Shown here: positions 7,543-16,192 of the stretch, one piece after another
Layout of the letters: every line of letters starts with the position of its first letter
How positions within the stretch are numbered: the first letter of the stretch is position 1
Source of the DNA: Cytophagaceae bacterium
GTDB taxonomy: Bacteria; Bacteroidota; Bacteroidia; Flavobacteriales; Flavobacteriaceae
Length of the DNA stretch: 64,000 bases
Assembly: GCA_002710685.1 (NCBI GenBank)
Contig: PALD01000071.1
Span: 1 to 64,000, forward strand
Direction: 5' to 3'
Notes under the pieces: model-generated
The model's database searches: none
Told to the model about the DNA's origin: nothing
The model's input: the letters and a program-made list of their open reading frames with translations, nothing else
Program-made: the position numbers and the translations under genes

Positions 7543-9507
7543 ATGAAATCCTGGTGTGTTGCATTGCTTATTTTAATGGGTGCTGCCGTGTATGCGCAAG
7601 ACCCCGTCAAGCTCATAGACAGCTTAAAAATAGAACTTGCCAAAAACCCCAGGGATGAGGCCAGGGCAAAGATCTATGCAGACCTTACTTGGTATTATGC
7701 CATGGTGTCAACTGATAGTGCCGTGGTATATGGTGATAAGGCCTTGGCCTTGGCCGGTAAGCTTGGGGATTCTGTTTTTTTGGCGCAAGCCTTAAATGAT
7801 TATGGCACCGTCAATTTTGTACGTGGCGAGTTTAATACATCCATAAAACAATTTAAGCAGTCCCTGGCCATAAGAAAGAACCTCAAGGACACACTGGGGC
7901 AAGCGGCCGTGTATTCTAAAATGGGCAACAGCTATTACCGCAAGGCCCAGTTTGACAGTACCATGAGCTGTTATCTCAATGCATTGAGGATTTTTGAAAA
8001 AAAAGATAGGATCCAGGAAGCGGGTATCGTACGCAGCAATATAGCATCTCTGTACCTGGAGATGAAGGATTACAACAAGGCACTCACCTATAATAAGGAG
8101 AGTGTAGGTTTTTTTAAAGAACACAACTTGAGGGAGCAGCAGGCCAATTCAGTGGTCAATACGGGTATTGCGCACCTTTTTTTAAAAGATACCCTGGCTG
8201 CTGAAAAAAGTTTTAAAGAAGCCATAGAGCTAGGCGAGAAGATAGCCGCTGCAAGGCCCCTGGGCGCAGCTTACAATAACCTGGCAAATATCTATATGGG
8301 CCGCGGGGAGTACACCCGGGCAAGACGGGCAATCATAAAGTCCATTGAACAAAGGGGCAAGCTGGGCATGCTCAGCCTCGTTGAGAGTTCACGTATCACA
8401 CTGGCACAGATTGAGACCGCCCTGGGTAATCACAGGGAAGCCTATACATTGCTGCTGGATGCCAAGAATCATGTTGATGAGCAGGAGTACAACGAGAAAT
8501 TGCCCATGCTTTACGGTACCATGGTGCAGGTGCATGCCGCCATGGCAAACCTAGACAGCGTGAGCCATTATAACAACCTCTTGCTGGAGGTGTACAACAA
8601 GAAGAGCGAGCGGCAGATACAGGAAGTAACCGCAGAGATGGACGCAAAATATGAAACCGAAAAAAAAGAGAACCAGATCCTTGCCCAGCGTGCCGAGATA
8701 GCCGAAAAAGAACTACAGGTTAAAAGAAAGGATACCCAGTTATATGGGAGCATAGGCTTTATCCTTGTCCTGGCAGTAATAACATACCTCATCTACAATC
8801 AACAAAAGCTCAAGAACCGCCAGCTCAAAAAGGAAAATGAACTCAAGGTTGCCCTGGCAAAGATCGAGACACAAAACAGGTTGCAGGAACAACGGTTGAG
8901 GATATCGAGGGACCTGCACGACAACATAGGCTCACAGCTCACATTTATCATAAGCAGTATAGATAATTTAAGTTATGCCCTTTCAGAAAAGAATGAAAAA
9001 ATTACTGAAAAGCTCTCATCTATAAGCAAATTTACCGCCAGCACGATCAATGAGCTGAGAGATACCATCTGGGCAATGAACAAAGAAGAAATAAGCTTTG
9101 AAGACCTGGAGACCAGGATTTCTAACTTTATTGAGCGTGCCCGGGCCGTGACCAGGGATATAGAATTCAGGTTTGTCAAGGATCAAGAAGTGGCAGAGGG
9201 CCTGGTATTTTCTTCACTGGAGGGCATTAACATCTATCGCATTATTCAAGAAGCGGTAAACAATGCCCTCAAGTACGCATCAGCACAAACAATCACCGTC
9301 AATATTTCTGGGAGGCAACCGTTAAAAATCTCTATTGTAGATGATGGCCGCGGGTTTGACCTGGTGGCACATGAGCCCGGTAATGGCCTGCTCAACATGC
9401 AGCGCCGGGCCAGGGATGTGGGCGGGGAGCTTTCCGTTGATTCTGCACCCGGCAGGGGTACAACAGTTGACTTATTGGTACGCTTGCGCGAAAACCACTC
9501 TGCTTAA
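7543..9507 (+). CDS. TPR sensor histidine kinase (HisKA_3), paralogue of 5234
   Basis: The 654-residue sensor has a signal peptide (MKSWCVALLILMGAAVYAQ), TPR repeats over about residues 25-370 (for example AAVYSKMGNSYYRKAQFDS and AYNNLANIYMGRGEYTRA) and one membrane helix near 400-419. The DHp motif RISRDLHDNIGSQL carries predicted His459, and the HATPase has IIQEAVNNALKYA, DDGRGFD and GNGLLNM. The ATG at 7543 was preferred to TTG 7534 because it begins the signal peptide. From YNQQKLKNRQLKKENELK to the DHp the protein nearly matches the first kinase, whereas the TPR sensor regions clearly differ. This fits two inputs to one regulator. Confidence 0.92.
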   Translation: MKSWCVALLILMGAAVYAQDPVKLIDSLKIELAKNPRDEARAKIYADLTWYYAMVSTDSAVVYGDKALALAGKLGDSVFLAQALNDYGTVNFVRGEFNTSIKQFKQSLAIRKNLKDTLGQAAVYSKMGNSYYRKAQFDSTMSCYLNALRIFEKKDRIQEAGIVRSNIASLYLEMKDYNKALTYNKESVGFFKEHNLREQQANSVVNTGIAHLFLKDTLAAEKSFKEAIELGEKIAAARPLGAAYNNLANIYMGRGEYTRARRAIIKSIEQRGKLGMLSLVESSRITLAQIETALGNHREAYTLLLDAKNHVDEQEYNEKLPMLYGTMVQVHAAMANLDSVSHYNNLLLEVYNKKSERQIQEVTAEMDAKYETEKKENQILAQRAEIAEKELQVKRKDTQLYGSIGFILVLAVITYLIYNQQKLKNRQLKKENELKVALAKIETQNRLQEQRLRISRDLHDNIGSQLTFIISSIDNLSYALSEKNEKITEKLSSISKFTASTINELRDTIWAMNKEEISFEDLETRISNFIERARAVTRDIEFRFVKDQEVAEGLVFSSLEGINIYRIIQEAVNNALKYASAQTITVNISGRQPLKISIVDDGRGFDLVAHEPGNGLLNMQRRARDVGGELSVDSAPGRGTTVDLLVRLRENHSA

Positions 9508-9573
9508 AACACCAGTTGTCATAGGATTTCAGGATGTTTCAAGTATTTTTGGTGAAAACCAAAAATTACCACC

Positions 9574-10713
9574 ATGCGCCTCTTGCTCCTTTTTTTTATT
9601 GCGTTCATTGCCCTCTCCTGTGATTCACAGAACAATCCTGCAAGCGAAGGCCCGCAACCATCACCGGCTGAACAGGAAATATCCTTCTATGTAGGGGCTG
9701 ATCTTTCATATGTAAACGAGATGCTGGACTGTGGCGCAAAGTATAAGACCGCAGGTGGGCAGGTTGAAGATCCATATAGGATATTTGCGCAAGCGGGAAC
9801 AAACCTTGTGCGCGTGCGCCTGTGGCACCATCCCCGGTGGACGGACTATAGCAATCTCGCCGATGTCAAGAAGACCTTGAAGAGGGCAAAGGACGCCGGG
9901 ATGCACACCTTGCTCGATTTTCATTATTCTGATACGTGGGCAGACCCAGAAAAACAGGAAATACCCGCCGCCTGGGAAACACTCCTCAATGATGTCCCTA
10001 CCTTGGCAGATACCCTGTATGCATATACCTATTCAACCCTTATGGAGCTCAAGCAGGAAGGCATCGTGCCACAGATGGTGCAGGTGGGCAATGAGATCAA
10101 CGGTGAGATATTGAGGCACGGTGAGCCCACGTCCATCAACTGGCAGCGCAACGCCACACTAATCAACAAGGGCATCGCTGCTGTAAGGGATTTTAGTAAA
10201 AATGAAGGTTTTCAAATACAGGTGATGTTGCACATTGCCCAGCCAGAAAACGCTTTGTGGTGGTTTAAGGAAGCCTTTGATGCCGGGGTGCTCGATTATG
10301 ACATTATAGGGTTATCATATTATCCACTGTGGTCTGAGTTTAAACTGGATACTGCTGGTAAGGCCTTTAAGAAGCTGATAGGTACTTATAATAAAAAGTT
10401 GATCGTGGTTGAAACTGCATATCCCTTCACGCTTCAAGATCAGGATGGGGCGGGCAACATCCTTGATGAAGATGCCCTGGTCGAAGGTTATCCCGCAACC
10501 CCACAGGGCCAGCTGGATTATCTTTTGGCTCTGGCCAAAATAATAAAGACCGCAGGTGGTGATGGCCTGGTATACTGGGAGCCAGCCTGGGTGTCCACCC
10601 CTTGCCATACGCTATGGGGGCAAGGTTCTCACTGGGATAATGTAACTTTGTTTGATAAAGATGTGCGGGCTAACAAAGCGATGGACTTTTATGCACGGGC
10701 AGGAAAAGAATAG
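9574..10713 (+). CDS. GH53 endo-beta-1,4-galactanase lipoprotein
   Basis: The 379-residue enzyme belongs to glycoside hydrolase family 53, which cleaves beta-1,4-galactan or type I arabinogalactan side chains of pectin. The family fold is visible from FYVGADLSYVNEM through NLVRVRLW and LLDFHYSDTWADP. The acid/base is Glu174 in QVGNEING and the nucleophile is Glu280 in VVETAYP. The lipobox IALSC puts Cys16 at the membrane anchor. A perfect -7 box TATTTTTG lies at 9544-9551, but without the palindrome found at neighbouring promoters. Its position between a sensor kinase and the response regulator is unusual, since no SusCD genes lie beside it. Confidence 0.9.
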   Translation: MRLLLLFFIAFIALSCDSQNNPASEGPQPSPAEQEISFYVGADLSYVNEMLDCGAKYKTAGGQVEDPYRIFAQAGTNLVRVRLWHHPRWTDYSNLADVKKTLKRAKDAGMHTLLDFHYSDTWADPEKQEIPAAWETLLNDVPTLADTLYAYTYSTLMELKQEGIVPQMVQVGNEINGEILRHGEPTSINWQRNATLINKGIAAVRDFSKNEGFQIQVMLHIAQPENALWWFKEAFDAGVLDYDIIGLSYYPLWSEFKLDTAGKAFKKLIGTYNKKLIVVETAYPFTLQDQDGAGNILDEDALVEGYPATPQGQLDYLLALAKIIKTAGGDGLVYWEPAWVSTPCHTLWGQGSHWDNVTLFDKDVRANKAMDFYARAGKE

Positions 10714-10757
10714 TGCAATTGCCCTATTTTAGGGATTACATTTAGTATGTATGTTTA
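10710..10757 (+). promoter_or_regulatory. palindromic operator plus -7 box before response regulator
   Basis: ATAGTGCAATTGCCCTAT (10710-10727) has one mismatch to the consensus palindrome and overlaps the stop codon of the galactanase gene. After 22 nt comes TATGTTTA (10750-10757), one mismatch from TAnnTTTG. ATG 10790 is 32 nt downstream. This arrangement would allow autoregulation. Confidence 0.75.
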
Positions 10758-10789
10758 ACTTGTAGCATCAACACCATAACCCAGCAGCC

Positions 10790-11440
10790 ATGAAGATCAA
10801 GACCGCCATAGTGGATGACAATAGTTTTTTAAGCAAAGCCATAACCGAAAAACTGTCCTTTTTTGATGATTTTGAAATTAAGTTCATCGCTGTTGACGGC
10901 GCCCATCTCCTTGAGAAACTTGAGGCCAACCACAATATAGATATCATACTGATGGATATTGAAATGCCGGTGCTCAATGGTATAGAGGCTACCCAGGTCG
11001 TAAAACAAAAATTTCCACATATCAAGATCATCATGCTCACGGTGTTTGACAATGATGAGAATATCTTCAACGCCATCAAGGCAGGCGCTGATGGTTACCT
11101 GTTAAAAGAAGTTACGCCCGGCGAATTGCAAAAGGGCATCCTGGAAACACTTGATGGTGGTGCGGCCATGAACCCCAGCATCGCGATGAAGACCTTAAAG
11201 CTGCTTCGCAATCCAGAAGCCATAGAAAATAGCCAAGACCGTGAAGAAATTTCGCTGTCAAAGCGGGAAATAGATGTTCTGGAACAGCTCTCAAAAGGAT
11301 TGAGCTATACCTTGATTGCCGAAAACCTCATACTTTCTCCCAGCACCGTGCGCAAGCATATAGAGAACATCTATAAAAAACTACAGGTGCACAGCAAGAT
11401 TGAAGCCGTGCAAAAGGCAAAAAACCATAATCTCATCTAG
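10790..11440 (+). CDS. NarL/LuxR-family response regulator
   Basis: The 216-residue regulator has an N-terminal receiver (residues 1-125): the acidic pair Asp9/Asp10, phospho-acceptor Asp56 in LLMDIEMP-type context, the MLTVF segment and the conserved Lys of GYLLKE. A C-terminal LuxR-type HTH follows (LSKREIDVLEQLSKGLSYTLIAE and STVRKHIENIYKKL). NarL-type regulators bind short inverted repeats as dimers. The two HisKA_3 kinases upstream are the natural partners, and the gene has a palindromic operator in its own promoter. I infer that it binds the four ATAGGGCAATTGCCCTAT-like sites. Confidence 0.92.
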   Translation: MKIKTAIVDDNSFLSKAITEKLSFFDDFEIKFIAVDGAHLLEKLEANHNIDIILMDIEMPVLNGIEATQVVKQKFPHIKIIMLTVFDNDENIFNAIKAGADGYLLKEVTPGELQKGILETLDGGAAMNPSIAMKTLKLLRNPEAIENSQDREEISLSKREIDVLEQLSKGLSYTLIAENLILSPSTVRKHIENIYKKLQVHSKIEAVQKAKNHNLI

Positions 11441-11535
11441 TTAGGGAAGATTTAACTTGCTTCTGCGATCTATTCCTTAAATTTAACCATGATGCGTCTG
11501 GCTGTTCATAAACGGCAAGGCGGTTAATCAAGGCT

Positions 11536-12147
11536 ATGAGAAAAATACTTTTAGGAGCTGTGGTGACGCTTATCGTCATATTCTCAATCTATTATGTGGT
11601 CAAAAGGTACCGCGATTCAGATAGGCTGGTGGCTGATACGGCCCTGATACAGGAGCAGATTTCAAACGTGGGGAAGCTCGTGGTCACAGAGGGGCACTTC
11701 TCCCAGGTTTTTACCTATGAAGATTCAAAAAAGTTTTATCTTGATGTGCTTTCGGCAAAAAAAAAGGCAATCATCATCATCAATGCTGACGTCACCATTG
11801 CGTATGACCTGCGCCAGCTAGAAACCGTGGTGGACCAGGAAAACAAGATAATAAACATAAAATATATTCCAGAGCCCGAAGTCAAGATCAATCCGCAAAT
11901 TGATTTTTATGACATAGAACAGGACTATCTCAACCAGTTTAGGGCAGAAGATTACAACAAGATACGTCAACGTACCAACAAGATCGTGGGCGATAAGATC
12001 AAGTCATCGGGCATTAAGGAAAATGCCAGGAATAGGCTGATTACCGAATTGTCAAATATTTATATCTTAACACGGTCATTAGGCTGGAAGCTACAGTACA
12101 AGAATGAAGAGATAGCCTCGCCACAATCCATTGAACACCTATTATAA
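11536..12147 (+). CDS. DUF4230 domain membrane-anchored protein
   Basis: The 203-residue protein has one N-terminal membrane anchor (residues 4-22) and a DUF4230 domain, recognisable from ISNVGKLVVTEGHFSQVFTY, KKAIIIINADVTIAYDL and the conserved PEPEV segment. The function of the family is unknown; the topology places the domain outside the cytoplasmic membrane. The gene begins 95 nt after the response regulator and ends 23 nt before the PAS kinase, so it may be cotranscribed with either. Confidence 0.85.
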   Translation: MRKILLGAVVTLIVIFSIYYVVKRYRDSDRLVADTALIQEQISNVGKLVVTEGHFSQVFTYEDSKKFYLDVLSAKKKAIIIINADVTIAYDLRQLETVVDQENKIINIKYIPEPEVKINPQIDFYDIEQDYLNQFRAEDYNKIRQRTNKIVGDKIKSSGIKENARNRLITELSNIYILTRSLGWKLQYKNEEIASPQSIEHLL

Positions 12148-12170
12148 GTCCATCTATTAGCAATTAGAAA

Positions 12171-13946
12171 ATGAAAGATTTAAGCGGTCTGGAAGTGCTT
12201 TCAAAATTTATACATGAACTCCCCATCACAATGGCATTGATAGATGAAGAGGGAAGGATACAAGAATGCACAAAAACCTGGAAGGAAGAATTTAAGGATA
12301 TTGAGTATGTGCATGAAACCAAGTACATCAACCGGCCCGAACTGGAAAAAGCGATCAAGCTTACCCTAAAAACGGGCGATGCCTTTGTGATGGGCGAGGA
12401 CGAGATACATTCCATAAGCTATAAATGGAAGCTGAAAACCTTTGGCGAAAGCCAGATATATGTGCAGTGGGTAACCATCCTCACGGGACGTGAGTACCGC
12501 CTGCAACGCCTGCGGGAAATGGCAAACAAGGTGGCTGACATAGGGTACTGGGAGGTAATCCTTGATAACGATGAGATTTTCTGGAGCAGCGTCACAAAAA
12601 AAATCCATGGGGTCCCTGAAGATTTCAAGCCCAATATGGTAAATGCCCTGGCATTTTATACCGAGGAGGACACGGTATTGCTCAACCATGCCATGGAAAA
12701 GGCAATCAATGATGATGTACCGTACAATATCGACCTGGTCATCACAAATCTACAGGGTAAACAGGTAAATGTCAATGCACGTGGAAAAGCTGATTACTGG
12801 AAGGGAAAACCGGTAAGGCTAGTAGGTACGTTCCAGGATATTACAGAGCGCACCCGTAGAAAGGAACTGCTGGGCCGCGCAAAAGAGCGTTATGAGAAGG
12901 TATTGAACAATGCCCTGGTGGGCTTTGTGATTATGAACCTGGAGACTAACAAGATCGTGAGCGTGAACAGGCCCATACTCAAGATGTTTGAGGCAAAAAT
13001 AGATGAACTTGTGGGCAAGGGCCTTATTGAGTTTATAAGTGAAGAAGATAAGGAACCCTTGATCAATGATTTTTATAAACTGCTTCATGGGGAAAAGGCC
13101 GCTTTTGAAAGGCGCATTGAGCTAAGGACCTTAAAGGGAAACACAATCACGGCTGACTGTTACCTGTACATCAATACCAATGAAGCTGAAGAAGCCACTG
13201 AACTTGTGGTGCAGATAAGTGACATTACACAACTGGTCAAGACGACCCGTGAGAATGACATCTATGTAGATATGCTTACAAGGCAAAACGATAGACTGGT
13301 CAATTTTGCACACATAGTTTCGCACAACCTTAGGTCACATACCAGTAATATATCCATGTTGCTGGGCTTGATGGAGTTTGAAGAAGACCAGGATGAGATA
13401 CATACCCAGCTCATGATGCTCAAGAAGGCCTCAAACATGCTCTCAGAGACCATACAGCACCTCAATGAGGTAATAGCCATTGATATAGATACTAAAGAAA
13501 AAGAACGCTTGAACCTTAAGGAGCACATTGATAAATCCATCGAGGCCTCACAAGGCCTTATCACCGGCAAGGAGATACAGGTCAACAATGCGGTAGCAGC
13601 AGATGTTGAAGTTGAAGCCGTGCCCGCATACCTGGATAGCATTGTGCTCAACATGCTCACAAATGCCATAAAATATTCTTCAAAAGAAAGGGATTCTTAT
13701 GTTAATTTTAAAGCCCATAAAGAAGCAGGTTCAACCATGCTGGTAGTGGAGGATAATGGGCTGGGTATTGACATGGCAAAATATGGTCACAAGATTTTTG
13801 GCATGTACAAGACGTTTCATGACAATAAAGAATCAAGGGGGCTGGGACTTTACATGACCAAGAGGCAAATAGAGATAATGGGCGGTACCATAAACGTGGA
13901 GAGCCAGGTAGGCAAGGGGACCACTTTTAAAATTGAATTTATATGA
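12171..13946 (+). CDS. cytoplasmic PAS-domain histidine kinase
   Basis: The 591-residue kinase lacks membrane segments. An N-terminal PAS-like region (about 10-100) is followed by a PAS/PAC unit (about 120-225, with DIGYWEVILDNDEIFW and VGTFQDITERTRR) and another PAS (about 240-355). The H-box HIVSHNLRSH carries predicted His385. The HATPase_c domain shows MLTNAIKYSS (N), DNGLGID (G1) and GLGLYMTKRQIEIMGG (G2). The stop overlaps the start of the receiver gene at 13943 by 4 nt, so the two are translationally coupled and probably partners. The stimulus cannot be read from the sequence. Confidence 0.92.
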   Translation: MKDLSGLEVLSKFIHELPITMALIDEEGRIQECTKTWKEEFKDIEYVHETKYINRPELEKAIKLTLKTGDAFVMGEDEIHSISYKWKLKTFGESQIYVQWVTILTGREYRLQRLREMANKVADIGYWEVILDNDEIFWSSVTKKIHGVPEDFKPNMVNALAFYTEEDTVLLNHAMEKAINDDVPYNIDLVITNLQGKQVNVNARGKADYWKGKPVRLVGTFQDITERTRRKELLGRAKERYEKVLNNALVGFVIMNLETNKIVSVNRPILKMFEAKIDELVGKGLIEFISEEDKEPLINDFYKLLHGEKAAFERRIELRTLKGNTITADCYLYINTNEAEEATELVVQISDITQLVKTTRENDIYVDMLTRQNDRLVNFAHIVSHNLRSHTSNISMLLGLMEFEEDQDEIHTQLMMLKKASNMLSETIQHLNEVIAIDIDTKEKERLNLKEHIDKSIEASQGLITGKEIQVNNAVAADVEVEAVPAYLDSIVLNMLTNAIKYSSKERDSYVNFKAHKEAGSTMLVVEDNGLGIDMAKYGHKIFGMYKTFHDNKESRGLGLYMTKRQIEIMGGTINVESQVGKGTTFKIEFI

Positions 13947-14323
13947 CAAAACTCAATAAAGTCTGTGTCATTGATGACGATGAGATTTTTGTTTTCGCAT
14001 TTAAGAAAATCCTGAAGATATCAAGGTTTTGCGAAGAAGTCACTGTTTTCTATAATGGTGAAGAAGCCCTTGACGGCCTTCAAAACACTAACGAGGTTCA
14101 GGCCCTGGACTTGATTTTCCTGGATATCAACATGCCCATTATGGATGGATGGGGCTTCCTGGAAAATTTTGAAAAGAGAAAAATAGATAAGAACATCCCC
14201 ATATACATGTTGACAAGTTCAATTGACAAGTTTGACCAGGTAAGGGCACAGAATTATGAACTTGTTTCAAAATATCTTGTGAAACCCCTTACGGTAGAAG
14301 ACCTGGCTACGCTTGAGGTCTAG
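13943..14323 (+). CDS. single-domain response regulator
   Basis: The 126-residue protein is a stand-alone receiver: acidic triad Asp11-13, phospho-acceptor Asp61 in LIFLDINMPIMDGW, the MLTSS switch residues and Lys in YLVKPL. There is no output domain, so it acts by protein contact or phosphorelay. It overlaps the upstream kinase by 4 nt (ATGA). Its 3' end overlaps the convergent hydroxylase gene by 17 nt. Confidence 0.92.
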   Translation: MTKLNKVCVIDDDEIFVFAFKKILKISRFCEEVTVFYNGEEALDGLQNTNEVQALDLIFLDINMPIMDGWGFLENFEKRKIDKNIPIYMLTSSIDKFDQVRAQNYELVSKYLVKPLTVEDLATLEV

Positions 14324-16085
14324 GTGCATCACTGTTCACAAGGCTCAGGCCATCCTCGATCAAATGTGCGATTGCCGGCCTGCGTCTCTTAACACGATCT
14401 AGATGCTCCAGGACCTGCTGCATAAAATCCCTGCGTTCACTTTCATGGGCAATCTCATAAAGCTCAATACCCAGCAACCAGTCTTCAGGATGTGATTTTT
14501 GAAGTATATCCAGTATGCCTTGCGGCGAAAATTTGACCGTCTTGCCCGCTCTGTAGTTTCTTGCATCAAGGTACAGGGCTTCCAGCTCCTCCCTCTTTGC
14601 GTTTTTAAGTCCTTTAGCAGTACTGGTGCTTGAAACATGGGTAATCAGGTCAAATGACCTATGGTCAGCAGGCCCGGCAAAAGCCGAGACTATCTTCTTG
14701 CCCACCGCCATGTCATATTGCCCCCATGCGGGTTTAAATAGTATTTTGTCATGATGGGTCACCGTGCAATCCTTAAAGCTTATCAAGAGTATCTTGCCCA
14801 TAAGGTTGCGCGTGCCCGTGATGATCTCACCCTCCACGGTTATGCCTCCTTCAAACTCCAGTGATACCCTTTCGCCCTCATAGATCTTGTATGCCTTTAA
14901 ATCCCGTGGGCTCATGTCTTCTATGGCAAGGTTGATGCCCTTGAGTTTGCCCAGGGCCGTGCCATATCCCTTGGGATGGTCATATCTTCCATGCCCCACC
15001 AGCTCTTTCTCACGGTAGGCAAGTGCCGTTTCGCTAGTGGTCTGCAGGTAAGATACCCGGTTGCCACTTGTTGCCATGTACTCAAATACCCCCGAAACCT
15101 GCAGGCCCGTGCTTAGTTCTACCGTGCCCAGGGCTTTTGATTTTATCAATTTATCGAGTCCTGCGGGTCCGCCCGTGCGCAGGGCCATGGTGCTGGCAAA
15201 CTCTTCCAGGACCTGGCTCAAAAAGGCAAAATCAGGTGTAACGTAGAGTTGTGGTTGCGGTTGCGTGATGTCAAATTCCTGCGCTGCGGCCGCAATACTG
15301 TATTTGATTTTCTTGACCTTGTCCGTCATGCACCACTGGCTCTCGCCTATTGATGAGAGCAGCCCCGCACCATATATTTTGGGATTTTCTGGAGTTCCTA
15401 TCAGGCCATACTCAACGGTCCACCAGTGCAGGTTGCGTATGCGGGCCATCTCACTGGCCTCGCCCATGTTGTTCTGAAGCTGGTTTACTTTGGCTTCAGC
15501 TAAATCAATTTTTTCCTGTTCTGTATTCTCTGCTTCTTTTAAGATTGAAAGTGACCTTACGGCCTCATAAAGTTCATAATCCTTCGCCGAGGAAATGGCC
15601 TTGCAACCTATTTCGCCAAAGCGTCTAAGATATTCAGCATATTCAGGATTTGCGATGATGGGTGCGTGGCCGGCACCTTCATGTATAATATCTGGGGCCG
15701 GGGTATATGCTATATGTTCCAGTTGGCGTATGTCTGAAGCGATGACCAGCACGTTATATGCCTGAAACTCCATGAAGGCACTGGGCGGGATAAAGCCATC
15801 CACGGCAACTGCCGCCCAGCCTATCTCCTTTAATATGCGGTTCATGCCATACATATTGGGGATATGGTCTATGGAAATGCCGGTCTTTTTTAATCCGTCC
15901 AGATAGGATTGATGGGCTACCTGGCTGAGGTAATCCACGTTTTTGCGCATCACATATCGCCACACTGCCTGATTGATGGGGGTGTACTCTTCATAATTTT
16001 GCGGTTTTATGAATTGCTTTAAATGCGGTGGCAACCTATCAATAAGTGGATTGCTTTTTATATTTTCATCGAGTGGACCGGCCAT
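14307..16085 (-). CDS. aromatic amino acid hydroxylase (phenylalanine 4-monooxygenase-like), long form
   Basis: The 592-residue protein contains the pterin-dependent aromatic amino acid hydroxylase core. The non-haem iron ligands are visible as His135 and His140 in DIIHEGAGHAP and Glu225 in WWTVEYGLIG. The family converts phenylalanine to tyrosine with tetrahydropterin and oxygen. Bacterial enzymes are usually near 260-300 residues; this one carries about 260 extra residues after the core, a long form seen in Bacteroidota. The ATG at 16085 starts MAGPLDEN; an upstream in-frame ATG at 16151 would add a segment that looks untranslated. The 3' end overlaps the receiver gene by 17 nt. Confidence 0.88.
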   Translation of the reverse strand: MAGPLDENIKSNPLIDRLPPHLKQFIKPQNYEEYTPINQAVWRYVMRKNVDYLSQVAHQSYLDGLKKTGISIDHIPNMYGMNRILKEIGWAAVAVDGFIPPSAFMEFQAYNVLVIASDIRQLEHIAYTPAPDIIHEGAGHAPIIANPEYAEYLRRFGEIGCKAISSAKDYELYEAVRSLSILKEAENTEQEKIDLAEAKVNQLQNNMGEASEMARIRNLHWWTVEYGLIGTPENPKIYGAGLLSSIGESQWCMTDKVKKIKYSIAAAAQEFDITQPQPQLYVTPDFAFLSQVLEEFASTMALRTGGPAGLDKLIKSKALGTVELSTGLQVSGVFEYMATSGNRVSYLQTTSETALAYREKELVGHGRYDHPKGYGTALGKLKGINLAIEDMSPRDLKAYKIYEGERVSLEFEGGITVEGEIITGTRNLMGKILLISFKDCTVTHHDKILFKPAWGQYDMAVGKKIVSAFAGPADHRSFDLITHVSSTSTAKGLKNAKREELEALYLDARNYRAGKTVKFSPQGILDILQKSHPEDWLLGIELYEIAHESERRDFMQQVLEHLDRVKRRRPAIAHLIEDGLSLVNSDAPRPQA

Positions 16086-16192
16086 ATCCAAATTTAAAGA
16101 TATAAATGGCACCTGGCACGACCTTAAATATAAAATTCTTATAAAAATCATTATATTTTTGTGACATTTATAATGAAGATACAGTTTGTACT

